From the NCBI GenBank assembly GCA_012842745.1, contig DUSF01000049.1, forward strand, positions 62,001 through 126,000: a stretch of DNA of 64,000 nt. The letters are read 5' to 3'. Of the stretch, positions 1-8,026 are shown piece by piece; positions within the stretch are counted from its first letter, which is position 1; the number at the start of each line of letters is the position of its first letter. The position numbers and the translations under genes are program-made. The notes under the pieces were generated by a model. It saw only the letters and a program-made list of their open reading frames with translations. It searched no databases and had not been told where the DNA came from. The DNA comes from Bacillus sp. (in: firmicutes) (GTDB lineage: Bacteria; Bacillota; Bacilli; Bacillales; Bacillaceae_J).

Positions 1-709
1 GACCAACCTCGTCTTCCGATTTCACAATCACTTTGTCACCTGATAAATCACCCGATGCCACTTTTTTCAAGCGATTCACAATTTCAATAATTGGATTCGA
101 AATTTTATTTGCTAAAATAACGGCAATTGTAACTCCTATTATAGCGGCTAAAACACTAATGACGATTGTAATAAGCATAATCCTATTTCCAGTTTCTACA
201 ACCTGCTTCCGTAACTCAATCATCTTTGCTTTACTTTCGTTTGCCGCTTCTCTACTGGCAGCTACCATTTCGTCGTTACGTTCTCTTTCTTTCGGGTCAC
301 CTGCTATCGCCATCGCTGCTTCACGGTCATCCTTAAATAATCCAAAAAATTTCGAAGTTGTTTGCTCAGATTGCACATTTTTTTCAAATACTTCTTTTTG
401 TTTATCACTTATACCGAGAGCTAACAATTCTCCTTCGATGCCTTTAATTTCTTCGGTAATCTTATTAAATTCAATATAGTTGGATTCAACACCATCAGAA
501 ACAACATAGGCACGCAAATAAGCTAAACGATTCGCGAAATTATAACTTAAATTTTGCCAAAGGACGAGTTCGCGCAATTGATCGCCAAGAACCTCTTCAA
601 CTTCTTCTTTAAAATTCTTTATTTGAATATAATTATAAGAAGAATAAATTAATAATACCGCTAATACTACTGCAAAACTTCCCAATATTTTCATACGCAA
701 GCTTTTCAT
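1..709 (-). CDS. Methyl-accepting chemotaxis protein, 3' part missing at window edge
   Basis: Membrane chemoreceptor that would signal to the CheA and CheW encoded just upstream. Reading the minus strand from ATG at 709 (preceded by an AGAGGGGGA ribosome site) gives MKSLRMKILGSF followed by a first membrane segment, an extracellular helical sensor region, a second membrane segment near residues 175-200, and then a HAMP domain with the typical SNPIIEIVNRLKKVASGDLS pattern and a DEVG end. The frame is open to base 1, so the cytoplasmic signalling hairpin lies outside the window. The length of the visible sensor fits a four-helix-bundle (4HB_MCP) type. It starts 22 bases after the cheA stop, so it is probably in the same operon. 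Confidence 0.85.
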   Translation of the reverse strand, partial: MKSLRMKILGSFAVVLAVLLIYSSYNYIQIKNFKEEVEEVLGDQLRELVLWQNLSYNFANRLAYLRAYVVSDGVESNYIEFNKITEEIKGIEGELLALGISDKQKEVFEKNVQSEQTTSKFFGLFKDDREAAMAIAGDPKERERNDEMVAASREAANESKAKMIELRKQVVETGNRIMLITIVISVLAAIIGVTIAVILANKISNPIIEIVNRLKKVASGDLSGDKVIVKSEDEVG

Positions 710-731
710 GACAAAATCCCCCTCTTTACAT

Positions 732-3368
732 TTATATTTCTATTAATTGCCCTTGTCCCTCTTGAAACATAGTTGTTAATAGTTTTAATTCCTCAATATC
801 CAAAATTAAATCTAAGTCCAATAAAATGATTAGCCTTTCATCTAAATTGCAAATGCTTTTAATAAATTTTGCATCTACTTGGCTCATATTATCTGGCGGT
901 GCCTCAATTGATTTTGCCGGCACTTTTAGAACTTGGGTCACTTGGTCAACTAGTAGACCAATCATTTCATTGTAAAACTCCACAACCATGATTCTCGACT
1001 TACGATCAAGATCTTGCTTGTTAATCTCAAAGCGTTGTCTTAAATCCATAACAGGGATCAGCTTCCCGCGCAAGTTAATCATCCCTAATACTGAATATGG
1101 AGCATTCATGACCTTCGTTATCGTTGGAACGGTAATAATATCTTTCACCCTGCCAATATCAACACCGTATTCTTCGACTCCTAATTTGAAAGTAGCTAAT
1201 TGAAGTACTTCCTCTTGATTATTTAATTGTTTATGATTGATTTCTTGAGTCGATAATTCCTTTGTCCCTTCTTCGCGAACAATGGAACCAACATCTAAAA
1301 TTAGGGCTATATTCCCATCTCCCATAATCGCTGCTCCAGCAATATATTTAGGTTGCCCAATATATTTACCAAGTGGTTTGATGACTATTTCTTGATTTCC
1401 TAACGTCCGATCAACAACAATTCCAACCCTTTTCTCTGCTAAACCAACAACGACAACGAATAGGCGTTTTCGGCCCTTTAAATATTCCTCACTTGTTTGT
1501 AAACGTTTATGCATTCGGACAAGTGGCAGGACACGTTCACGGATAATACCGACTTCTTGATTTTTAATCGTCTTAATCTCATCCGTATTAAGGCGAACAA
1601 TTTCTTGGACATTCGCTAGCGGCAGCGCAAACTGCCTTCCTCCTAACTCCACTAAAAGAGAACGAATAATCGCTAATGTTAGCGGTAGTTTGATTGTAAA
1701 TGTTGTTCCTTCCCCTACCTTTGAATCGATGTCGACCATTCCATTGAGCTTCTCAATATGGTTGCGGACGATATCCATGCCTACACCGCGCCCAGAAATA
1801 TCTGTTATACTCTTCGCAGTTGAAACACCTGATGTAAAGATTAAAAACATTAAATCTTTATCAGTCATTCTGTCAACTTCCTCTGTTGTTACATATCCTT
1901 TCTTTAATGCCGAATCTTTAATTTTTTGCGGATCAATGCCGCGGCCATCATCAGTTATCGTAATGACAATATGATTTTCTTCATGGGCTGCCTTTAAGAT
2001 GACTTTCCCTTTTCGCGGTTTACCAAGCATTTCCCGTTCTTCCGGTGCTTCGATACCATGGTCAAGGGAATTGCGAAGAAGATGAATAATCGGATCGCCG
2101 ATTTCTTCAATTAGATTCCGGTCGAGCTCCGTTTCTTTCCCTTCAATGACAAAATCAATTTCTTTATTAGCCTTTTGGCAAAGATCCCGTACCATTCGTG
2201 GAAAACGGTTAAACAGCTGTTCAATCGGCAGCATTCTTGTCTTCATCATGCCTTCCTGAAGCTCACTGATTACCTGTCCAATATGATTCCCTACCTCTGT
2301 AAAAAGCTCAATATCGGAATCATTTGTATAGCGATCTTCTAAACGACTCCTTAAGTCGGCTAATCTTGTCTGATCAATGACTAGCTCCCCAACTAAATTT
2401 AGTAAATGCTCTAAGCGATTAACATCAACGCGAATCGTTTGCTGTACCTTTAATTTTTGTTGTTCTGTTTTTCCGTTTGCTCCATTTTCGTTGCTCTTTT
2501 GCTCTTGTATTTTCTCAGATTGGAAAGCAATAACATTTTCCCTCTTAGTAAATTGTTCGAAATTCCCCTCCGTTATCGAAAGCAACTGGATGGATGCGAT
2601 ATCCGCAATACTATTAACGATTGTATAAATTTCTTCCTCACTCGCATTTGTTCTAACAAAATAAACTAATAGCCCATCAAAATTTTCATCATCTTCAATC
2701 ACTGTTTGCTCAGGGAAACTGGCAAAAATTTCACAAACATCCTTTAAATTGTTTTGAACCAAAAAGGCCCGAACAGATTTAAGCATTGCCTCCGGAGCTA
2801 AACGGACTTGAACAGCAAATACGAATTCACCAACATTAAGCGCCTTATGAATATAATCTGTCTGTTCATCATTTAGACGAACATCTTTAAGTGGATTTTC
2901 ATTTGCACTCTGCATCCCCTCAGAGGAGGAGTTACTAATTGTTTGTTTACCTTCAGAACCGCTTGCCGTAGTCTCTTCATAGCTATCTTTACAATTCTCC
3001 AATTTTTCCACAATCGGTGTAATTTCTATCTCTGTTAGTGTGCCATTTATAATCCCACCTTTTAATACTTTAATAAAATCAATGGATTCAAAAATAACAT
3101 TAATAATCGAAGTATTTACTTCCAATTGGTTATTTCTAATTAAATCAAAGATATTTTCAACCTTATGGGTGAGCTCTTTCATTTTCTCAAAGCCCATTGC
3201 CGCGGACGACCCTTTCAATGTATGGGCCGCCCGAAAAATACTTTGAATAATATCAAGATTGTTACAATCTTGCTCAAGTTCTAGTACTTTCTCATCTAAT
3301 ATTTGTAATTGCTCATCCAATTCATCTAAAAATACATTTAAATAGCTCGTAATATCAAAATCACTCAT
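732..3368 (-). CDS. cheA: Chemotaxis histidine kinase CheA with an extra C-terminal CheW domain
   Basis: Cytoplasmic chemotaxis kinase. Domains in order: HPt (residues 1-105, phospho-His49 in AAHTLKGSSAAMGF), P2 response-regulator-binding domain (about 175-270), P3 dimerisation (about 308-370), P4 ATPase (N box LLRNSLDHGIE near 428, G boxes DDGRGID and SGRGVGMDIV near 526), and P5 CheW-like domain (about 560-690). A second complete CheW-like domain follows (about 718-870, with GMINLRGKLIPVMDLRQRF). At 878 residues it is roughly 200 longer than a usual CheA, which ends after P5. The start is the ATG at 3368 because AGGAGGTG lies 7 bases before it; the upstream in-frame start has no such site. 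It overlaps cheW by 8 bases, suggesting translational coupling. Confidence 0.93.
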   Translation of the reverse strand: MSDFDITSYLNVFLDELDEQLQILDEKVLELEQDCNNLDIIQSIFRAAHTLKGSSAAMGFEKMKELTHKVENIFDLIRNNQLEVNTSIINVIFESIDFIKVLKGGIINGTLTEIEITPIVEKLENCKDSYEETTASGSEGKQTISNSSSEGMQSANENPLKDVRLNDEQTDYIHKALNVGEFVFAVQVRLAPEAMLKSVRAFLVQNNLKDVCEIFASFPEQTVIEDDENFDGLLVYFVRTNASEEEIYTIVNSIADIASIQLLSITEGNFEQFTKRENVIAFQSEKIQEQKSNENGANGKTEQQKLKVQQTIRVDVNRLEHLLNLVGELVIDQTRLADLRSRLEDRYTNDSDIELFTEVGNHIGQVISELQEGMMKTRMLPIEQLFNRFPRMVRDLCQKANKEIDFVIEGKETELDRNLIEEIGDPIIHLLRNSLDHGIEAPEEREMLGKPRKGKVILKAAHEENHIVITITDDGRGIDPQKIKDSALKKGYVTTEEVDRMTDKDLMFLIFTSGVSTAKSITDISGRGVGMDIVRNHIEKLNGMVDIDSKVGEGTTFTIKLPLTLAIIRSLLVELGGRQFALPLANVQEIVRLNTDEIKTIKNQEVGIIRERVLPLVRMHKRLQTSEEYLKGRKRLFVVVVGLAEKRVGIVVDRTLGNQEIVIKPLGKYIGQPKYIAGAAIMGDGNIALILDVGSIVREEGTKELSTQEINHKQLNNQEEVLQLATFKLGVEEYGVDIGRVKDIITVPTITKVMNAPYSVLGMINLRGKLIPVMDLRQRFEINKQDLDRKSRIMVVEFYNEMIGLLVDQVTQVLKVPAKSIEAPPDNMSQVDAKFIKSICNLDERLIILLDLDLILDIEELKLLTTMFQEGQGQLIEI

Positions 3369-3828
3369 TTTGAAACACCTCCTCACCTTCAGGGTACAAA
3401 ACCTTTTGAATATTTAAAATTCCAATCAATTGCCCTTTAATTTTGGCAAACCCTAAATAACAATCTTTTTCAAGAGAGTTGAACATATCAAGTGTTTGCT
3501 CAATATCTTCATCAGCTATATCAACGACCATTGCAACTTCATCGACGATTAAACCAATGTCTTCCCCTTCGTTTTGAACTATGATCATTCTCGTTTTCTT
3601 TGTAAATGTAATAACCGGCATTTTATATCTCTTGTGCAAATCTACAACCGGGATAATTCTGCCACGAAGATTGATCATACCTGGAATATAGTCCTTGGCC
3701 CCAGGAACTTTAGTAATAGGCTGCATTCTAATAATTTCAATGACCTCTTCAATTGATAATGCCGAAAGCTTATCATGAATTGTAAATACGACAAATTGGC
3801 CCGCTTTGACTCTAGTTTTGTTTTCCAT
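3361..3828 (-). CDS. cheW: Chemotaxis coupling protein CheW
   Basis: Adaptor linking chemoreceptors to CheA. The 155-residue protein has the CheW fold: FVVFTIHDKLSALSIEEVIE at the start, then PGMINLRGRIIPVVDLHKRY and GLIVDEVAMVVDI. The ATG at 3828 is preferred, with AAGGA about 9 bases before it; a TTG one codon earlier is also possible. It is the first gene of a cheW-cheA-receptor unit. Its promoter region holds the conserved element described at 3912-3955. No cheY, cheB or cheR is visible to the right; they could lie left of the window. Confidence 0.93.
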   Translation of the reverse strand: MENKTRVKAGQFVVFTIHDKLSALSIEEVIEIIRMQPITKVPGAKDYIPGMINLRGRIIPVVDLHKRYKMPVITFTKKTRMIIVQNEGEDIGLIVDEVAMVVDIADEDIEQTLDMFNSLEKDCYLGFAKIKGQLIGILNIQKVLYPEGEEVFQNE

Positions 3829-3880
3829 CAAATCAGTCCTTTTTTAATCTTTCTAATTTTTGGAATTTTATTTATATTTA

Positions 3881-3955
3881 ATTATAAGTTATTCATAGAT
3901 TGTATTTAAATCGGGGAATTCCCCTATTTTACAGAAAAACACCCTTGAATCGACT
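3881..3955 (-). promoter_or_regulatory. Putative activated promoter of cheW with conserved element, copy 1
   Basis: On the minus strand a block contains GTCGATTCAAGGG, then TGTAAAA, then the perfect palindrome GGGGAATTCCCC (3913-3924). It is followed, 26 bases later, by TATAAT (3881-3886). No good -35 hexamer is seen, which fits an activator-dependent promoter. The same block with nearly the same distance to a -10 box stands before the STAS gene. The function is inferred. Confidence 0.55.
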
Positions 3956-3996
3956 GTTTCTTCGGAAAACAAAGAATAATGACTTAAAAATTAAAA

Positions 3997-4016
3997 AGCG
4001 CCAGTTAACTGGCGCT
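3997..4016 (-). terminator. Rho-independent terminator of the STAS gene
   Basis: Perfect inverted repeat AGCGCCAG-TTAA-CTGGCGCT followed on the minus strand by TTTTTAATTTTTAA. The hairpin includes the stop codon and last codons of the STAS gene, and it separates this gene from cheW. Confidence 0.85.
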
Positions 4017-4322
4017 AGAAAGAAATTTTTTTGCCTCGTGCTCATTTGAAAAAACCTTTACTATTGAATCAAAGGAAACAATTCCAAAAATCTTTTTAAT
4101 AGTAGTTCGATTATTAACAATCACAAGTTGTTTATTTAATTTTTTAGCGTTATTCACGGCATTGACGATGATACCCAAACCATAACTATTCATATAAGAT
4201 ACTTTTTCCAAATTTAAAATAACCCCAATTGAATCAGATTTTAGCAATTGCTTTATTACTTCCTCAAACCTTTCAACATTATGAAGTGAAATTTCCTCAT
4301 CCCATATTATCATTTGGATCAA
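4005..4322 (-). CDS. STAS-domain protein (anti-sigma factor antagonist-like)
   Basis: Small single-domain STAS protein of 105 residues, the fold of SpoIIAA/RsbV-type proteins that bind or release partner regulators depending on Ser phosphorylation. Visible hallmarks are GVILNLEKVSYMNSYGLGII, where the Ser before Tyr-Gly sits at the usual phosphorylation position, and KQLVIVNNRTTIKKIFGIV. A TTG start at 4322 is chosen because AAAGGGGG lies 8 bases before it; the next ATG (4313) is too far from that site. It has its own promoter and terminator, so it is monocistronic. No cognate kinase or phosphatase is adjacent. Shared control with cheW is suggested by the duplicated upstream element. The partner is unknown. 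Confidence 0.85.
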   Translation of the reverse strand: MIQMIIWDEEISLHNVERFEEVIKQLLKSDSIGVILNLEKVSYMNSYGLGIIVNAVNNAKKLNKQLVIVNNRTTIKKIFGIVSFDSIVKVFSNEHEAKKFLSSAS

Positions 4323-4344
4323 TTACATCGCCCCCTTTAAATAA

Positions 4345-4418
4345 ATTCTAGATTTATTGCAAACTTTTTCTATCAGGGGATTCCCTTGTTTTTTTACAAA
4401 ACATCCCTTGAATCGACA
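4345..4418 (-). promoter_or_regulatory. Putative activated promoter of the STAS gene with conserved element, copy 2
   Basis: The minus strand reads GTCGATTCAAGGGATGTTTT, TGTAAAA, then CAAGGGAATCCCCTGAT, matching copy 1 at 3912-3955. Within this copy CAAGGGA occurs twice, 22 bases apart. A TAGAAT box (4345-4350) begins 25 bases after the CCCC end, against 26 bases in copy 1. The binding protein is unknown. Confidence 0.55.
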
Positions 4419-4427
4419 ATATCTATT

Positions 4428-4451
4428 TACCTTGCTGTTTAAAACAAGGTA
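4428..4451. promoter_or_regulatory. Inverted repeat upstream of the response regulator
   Basis: TACCTTG, a 10-base spacer, then CAAGGTA forms a perfect inverted repeat 150 bases before the response regulator gene. The CAAGG core is shared with the two elements upstream of cheW and the STAS gene. It could be an operator, possibly autoregulatory. Confidence 0.4.
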
Positions 4452-4516
4452 TAGTTTTCTATAAAAGGTGAGTTATATTTTACTTTTGTGACAAATTTCT
4501 ACCTTTATTAATGAAT

Positions 4517-4547
4517 TTGATAAACTCCATAAAATTCATAATATAAT
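4517..4547 (+). promoter_or_regulatory. Candidate promoter of the two-component operon
   Basis: TTGATA at 4517-4522 and TATAAT at 4542-4547, with a 19-base spacer that is slightly long. An overlapping TAATAT would give 16 bases. It lies about 55 bases before the response regulator start. Confidence 0.35.
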
Positions 4548-4603
4548 TAAAGAAAATCAACTATATAGTAGGATATTTCGATTATCTGTAAGGGGATAGA
4601 ACT

Positions 4604-5251
4604 ATGAAAATAAGGGTATTATTAGCAGATGATCATGCACTTGTTCGTTCCGGAATTATTAGCCTTTTAAAAAGTGACGAATCTATTGTCATTATCGAGG
4701 AAGCGAAGGATGGGGTAGAAACATACAATAAAACGATGGAGTTGGCTCCAGACATTGTTGTTATGGATCTGAGTATGCCTCCAGGTGAGTTTGGCTTAGT
4801 TACAATTAAACGAATAAAAGAGCATATGCCTTCAATGAAAATAATTGTTTTAACAATGATAGATGACATTAATATAGTGCTAAATACGTTAGCAAATGGC
4901 GTTAGTGGGTATATTTTAAAAAGTTCAGAGGATATAGATTTGGCTAAAGCTATAAAAATGGTATTCAACGGTGAGTACTATATCACACATAGTAATGTCA
5001 CCAATTATTTAATTAATTTCTATAAACATAGTGAAAATAACATCACGAAATTACATGAATTGTCATCACGCGAGCAAGAAATTTTATCATTTATAGCAAA
5101 AGGGTTTTCCAATAAAGAGATTGCTAATTTGTTATACTTGTCTGTGAAAACTGTTGAAGGCTATCAAGTTAAAATAAAGAAAAAAATTGGTGCCACTTCT
5201 AAATCTGATTTAGTAAAATATGCATTGGAAAATGGATTGCTGAACTTTTGA
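4604..5251 (+). CDS. NarL/FixJ-family response regulator
   Basis: Transcription regulator of 215 residues. The receiver domain (about 1-120) has the acidic pair Asp9-Asp10, the predicted phospho-acceptor Asp55 in IVVMDLSMP, and a Lys in ILKSSED. A LuxR-type helix-turn-helix (about 148-210) follows, with LSSREQEILSFIAKGFSNKE and a SVKTVEGY recognition helix. This is the DegU/LiaR layout. AAGGGG stands 9 bases before the ATG. The membrane kinase follows after about 25 bases, so the pair is very likely cognate. The cheW and STAS promoters next to it are candidate targets, but that is inference from position only. Confidence 0.92.
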   Translation: MKIRVLLADDHALVRSGIISLLKSDESIVIIEEAKDGVETYNKTMELAPDIVVMDLSMPPGEFGLVTIKRIKEHMPSMKIIVLTMIDDINIVLNTLANGVSGYILKSSEDIDLAKAIKMVFNGEYYITHSNVTNYLINFYKHSENNITKLHELSSREQEILSFIAKGFSNKEIANLLYLSVKTVEGYQVKIKKKIGATSKSDLVKYALENGLLNF

Positions 5252-5278
5252 TATTAAATTTCAGTAGCGGTGATAATA

Positions 5279-6790
5279 TTGGCATTTACGATAATTAAAA
5301 AGCAATTTATTTATCCTTTTCTTCTTATTATGTTTGTATTATATTTTTCAAAAATCGTTAGCGAATTTGCCAACACTGCCTATCCTTTATTTTTTTTGCA
5401 TTCCTTATTTCAATTATTCATTATCATGATGGCTACCTTTATGTTTATATTAGGGGTTCTCTCCTATCAATGTATCAATCAATATATCAATCAATGTATC
5501 CTGTTTATAACAATGTCGTTATTTTCTATCGTTGGAATATTAGAATTCCTCCATATGATGACCTATTTAGGCATGTTTTCTTTTGTTAATTATTTTTTCT
5601 TGCCTTCACCATATTGGTTTGAAATATTATCGAATTTAACAATAGGCATCGGCATTTTTTCGATTCTTTTAATTCCAAATTTTATAAATATAGCATGTAA
5701 TAATGTTAATAAATATAAGCTTTTTTTTCACGTATTCTTGATTATAACAACTACTGTTTTACTTTTTTCGTTTTCAAAATTTCTGCCGTCATTAATGATA
5801 GAGAGTGTCCATAAAACTTTAAGTAATGTACTGATATTGATAACAATATTTTTTTATCTCTGTAATATTATAATTGGCATCCGTTATTTCTTTGCTACCA
5901 AAAACTATCATTATATATACATTAATAACGGCTTGATTAAATTGGTTATAAGCGGGATTTTCCTATTGCTTGCCAAAGAACCTAGTGGAGCTGAATTATT
6001 GATTGCACATTCACTGAAAGTAATCGGCTTTTTCTTCCTCTTTCTTGGGCTTTACTATACTACATTCAATCCTATCTACCATAAAAAATGGCTTGATTAC
6101 CAAGCACGAACTAGATTCATCATCAGAAGGAAAATTGACAAAGCTTGTCGAAAGGAAAGAAAAAGAATAGCCCAGGATATCCATGATAGTCTCGGGCAAA
6201 CATTATTTGTCTTGGTTATACAATTAAAAATTTTAAAAAAACTAAGTCCAAACGAGCTAGCAGATGAACAAATTACATACGTTGAAAAATTAGCTCATTC
6301 ACTAATGAAAGAGGCGAAGGAGCTAGCGTTTACGCTTCGTCCTTCAATCGTCGAGGAGGTTGGCATAAAACGGGCACTTGAAATGCTAATTGAGAAGTTC
6401 AATGCTTGTGATAAAGCATACGTAAATTTCCAACATGCTGTTCCAAATGATTTCTTACATCCCGACATTGAAACAGTCATTTATAGAGTTTGTCAGGAAG
6501 CAATTACGAATGCCTTTAAATATGCCAATGCCAAACAAATTATTGTCAGTTTAACTGCTTCAAAGCATTTTATCCATGCTAAAATTAGCGATAATGGGAG
6601 TGGGATTTGCGATGATTCTGTGGCATTCAAGGAAAATACCCTTGGCTTGAACGGGATGAAGGAAAGAGTCCTTTCTGTAAACGGGACTTTAACAATTGTA
6701 TCGGAAAAGGAAAAAGGTACAATAGTAGAGGTAAATATCCCTGTACACAATCAAGTTCGTTCGCTTGCAGCCGGAGATGAATTGCGCTAA
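5279..6790 (+). CDS. Membrane sensor histidine kinase, HisKA_3 (NarL-partner) type with MASE3-like sensor
   Basis: Sensor kinase for the adjacent regulator. The first 260 residues contain about eight hydrophobic membrane segments; LEFLHMMTYLGMFSFVNYF resembles the MASE3 membrane sensor domain. A HisKA_3 dimerisation region follows with RKRIAQDIHDSLGQ (His302 predicted to be phosphorylated), then a HATPase_c domain with EAITNAFKYANA and DNGSGI and a final LGLNGMKERV. This is the DegS/ComP/LiaS class. The start is uncertain: the TTG at 5279 has GGTGAT just before it, while an in-frame GTG at 5270 lacks a ribosome site. The ligand cannot be predicted. Confidence 0.9.
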   Translation: MAFTIIKKQFIYPFLLIMFVLYFSKIVSEFANTAYPLFFLHSLFQLFIIMMATFMFILGVLSYQCINQYINQCILFITMSLFSIVGILEFLHMMTYLGMFSFVNYFFLPSPYWFEILSNLTIGIGIFSILLIPNFINIACNNVNKYKLFFHVFLIITTTVLLFSFSKFLPSLMIESVHKTLSNVLILITIFFYLCNIIIGIRYFFATKNYHYIYINNGLIKLVISGIFLLLAKEPSGAELLIAHSLKVIGFFFLFLGLYYTTFNPIYHKKWLDYQARTRFIIRRKIDKACRKERKRIAQDIHDSLGQTLFVLVIQLKILKKLSPNELADEQITYVEKLAHSLMKEAKELAFTLRPSIVEEVGIKRALEMLIEKFNACDKAYVNFQHAVPNDFLHPDIETVIYRVCQEAITNAFKYANAKQIIVSLTASKHFIHAKISDNGSGICDDSVAFKENTLGLNGMKERVLSVNGTLTIVSEKEKGTIVEVNIPVHNQVRSLAAGDELR

Positions 6791-6864
6791 TTAAGTATCG
6801 AGCAAATTGAAAATTCATTCAAGAAAATGGGGCATCCAACAGTCATCCACTCATTTCACTTCTT

Positions 6865-6897
6865 GGAAGCACTAACACCGAGTGCTTCCTTTTCATT
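6865..6897 (+). terminator. Terminator of the two-component operon
   Basis: GGAAGCACT, a 7-base loop, AGTGCTTCC, then TTTTCATTT on the plus strand, about 75 bases after the kinase stop. Confidence 0.85.
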
Positions 6898-7035
6898 TCA
6901 AAGGAATATGATGTCTAGTTTAATTGAAACGTGAATAAACGCTTCATTTTTATTTTTGTCTTAAGTAGATGCATGTCCGTTTCAATAATCTTATCTACTA
7001 CATTTAATGTAATATAAAATAAGGGGGGTGATTTG

Positions 7036-7236
7036 ATGTATCATCATGTAAGACCAATAATGTGTCCACCTAGATATGTGGAGCATAATCGTTTTGTCCC
7101 TCGTGTAGTCCCTTATATCCATCCTGTAATTAATGTTAATCGTACTCACATCGTTAATGTACCTCGGCATATTTATCAACCTGTAACTCGAAACGTAGTT
7201 ATAGACCCAGGATATCCAAGACGTTGCTACTGGTAA
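7036..7236 (+). CDS. CotD-like spore coat protein
   Basis: A 66-residue His, Pro, Val and Arg-rich protein (MYHHVRPIMCPPRYVEHNRF at the start, INVNRTHIVNVPRHIYQPVT in the middle, CYW end). Short proteins of this composition with an INVPRH-type core belong to the CotD family of inner spore coat proteins. The start is the ATG at 7036, with AAGGGGGGTGAT before it; a TTG one codon upstream is less likely. It stands alone with its own terminator. Expression late in sporulation would be expected, but no mother-cell sigma promoter could be defined by eye. It supports a spore-forming host. Confidence 0.75.
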   Translation: MYHHVRPIMCPPRYVEHNRFVPRVVPYIHPVINVNRTHIVNVPRHIYQPVTRNVVIDPGYPRRCYW

Positions 7237-7286
7237 AAAATGATATCTCCCTAAAAGATTAATACAAACAGCCTTATTATCAAATG

Positions 7287-7311
7287 AGCGCCTATTAAAT
7301 GGCGCTTTTTT
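7287..7311. terminator. Bidirectional terminator between the coat gene and the small minus-strand gene
   Basis: AGCGCC, an 8-base loop, GGCGCT with TTTTTT after it on the plus strand. On the minus strand the hairpin is followed only by CATTTG, so it works best for the coat gene. Confidence 0.75.
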
Positions 7312-7376
7312 CGTAATCAAATTATATTTTTATTGCGTGTTTTTAATCCAGTATTTAATTTGGTCGAAATGTAACA

Positions 7377-7517
7377 CTACTGATTTCTTTTATCTTTTAC
7401 ATTCTCATAACAAGATTCATGCACCCCTTGTTCAAAAACATCATTCATACTGGCTTGATTAAGCATTTCTTCAATAGAATCTTTCTGTCCACAAAACACA
7501 CAAGTTTTTTTATTCAT
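7377..7517 (-). CDS. Small Cys-rich protein, possible zinc binder
   Basis: A 46-residue protein starting MNKKTCVFCGQKDSIEEML and containing a C-x-x-C pair plus a later H-x-x-x-C-like group (HESCYEN), a layout that could hold one zinc ion. The start at 7517 is chosen because GGAGGG lies 6 bases before the ATG; the longer frame upstream has no ribosome site. The family is not recognised and no function is assigned. It is monocistronic. Confidence 0.6.
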   Translation of the reverse strand: MNKKTCVFCGQKDSIEEMLNQASMNDVFEQGVHESCYENVKDKRNQ

Positions 7518-7598
7518 TATTAACCCTCCGTTTTTATTACACATTTTGAATCTATTGTTCACTAAGCAACCATCCATTATTCTAGCTTTTCCAACGCG

Positions 7599-7642
7599 AA
7601 AAACGTCTGTTTACCATATATCAGAAAACAGACGTTTTTTTA
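7599..7642. terminator. Strong hairpin with A-run and T-run
   Basis: AAACGTCTGTTT and AAACAGACGTTT form a perfect 12-bp stem with a 13-base loop, flanked by A and T runs, so it could terminate transcription from either side. No gene is known to end at it from the right, and the small Cys gene begins to its left. Confidence 0.6.
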
Positions 7643-8012
7643 ATTAATATTGGATCTTCAACTAGCTGCTGTTATATAGAAGAATATATAAATTATAATA
7701 CTACTCCCGCAAGGCTTCCTCTCAATACTTGTTTCTCATATTGGTTTGCACATAGGAAAGATGCCATAATAGATATTCTATTATTATCTTGCCTCTCAAA
7801 CTTCTCAATCGTTACTTCACATCTAAGTAAAAACTCCTTGAAACTTGTACCGAAAAGAACCGTTTATGGTGCTATCTGCGAAAGTAAATATGAAAATAAA
7901 TACCCATCGATTTTCCCCGAGGCAAATTATTTATATATGGCTAGAATAGTTAGAGTGTTACAAAAAGGTTGCCCTAGACCCACCCATATTTCACTTGTTA
8001 TTATAATTTAAT
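7643..8012. other. Intergenic stretch without a supported gene
   Basis: About 370 bases before the CDF transporter. No open frame longer than about 30 codons has a ribosome site, and no riboswitch or tRNA was recognised. The transporter promoter presumably lies at its right end. Confidence 0.5.
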
Positions 8013-8026
8013 GGAGGGGAGAATTA

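Noticed and set aside
33-479. Plus-strand open frame of 148 codons
   Set aside because: It is antisense to the chemoreceptor reading frame, which has a ribosome site, membrane segments and a HAMP domain.
7643-8026. Metal-sensing riboswitch before the CDF exporter
   Set aside because: No recognisable yybP-ykoY or other riboswitch core could be found by eye.
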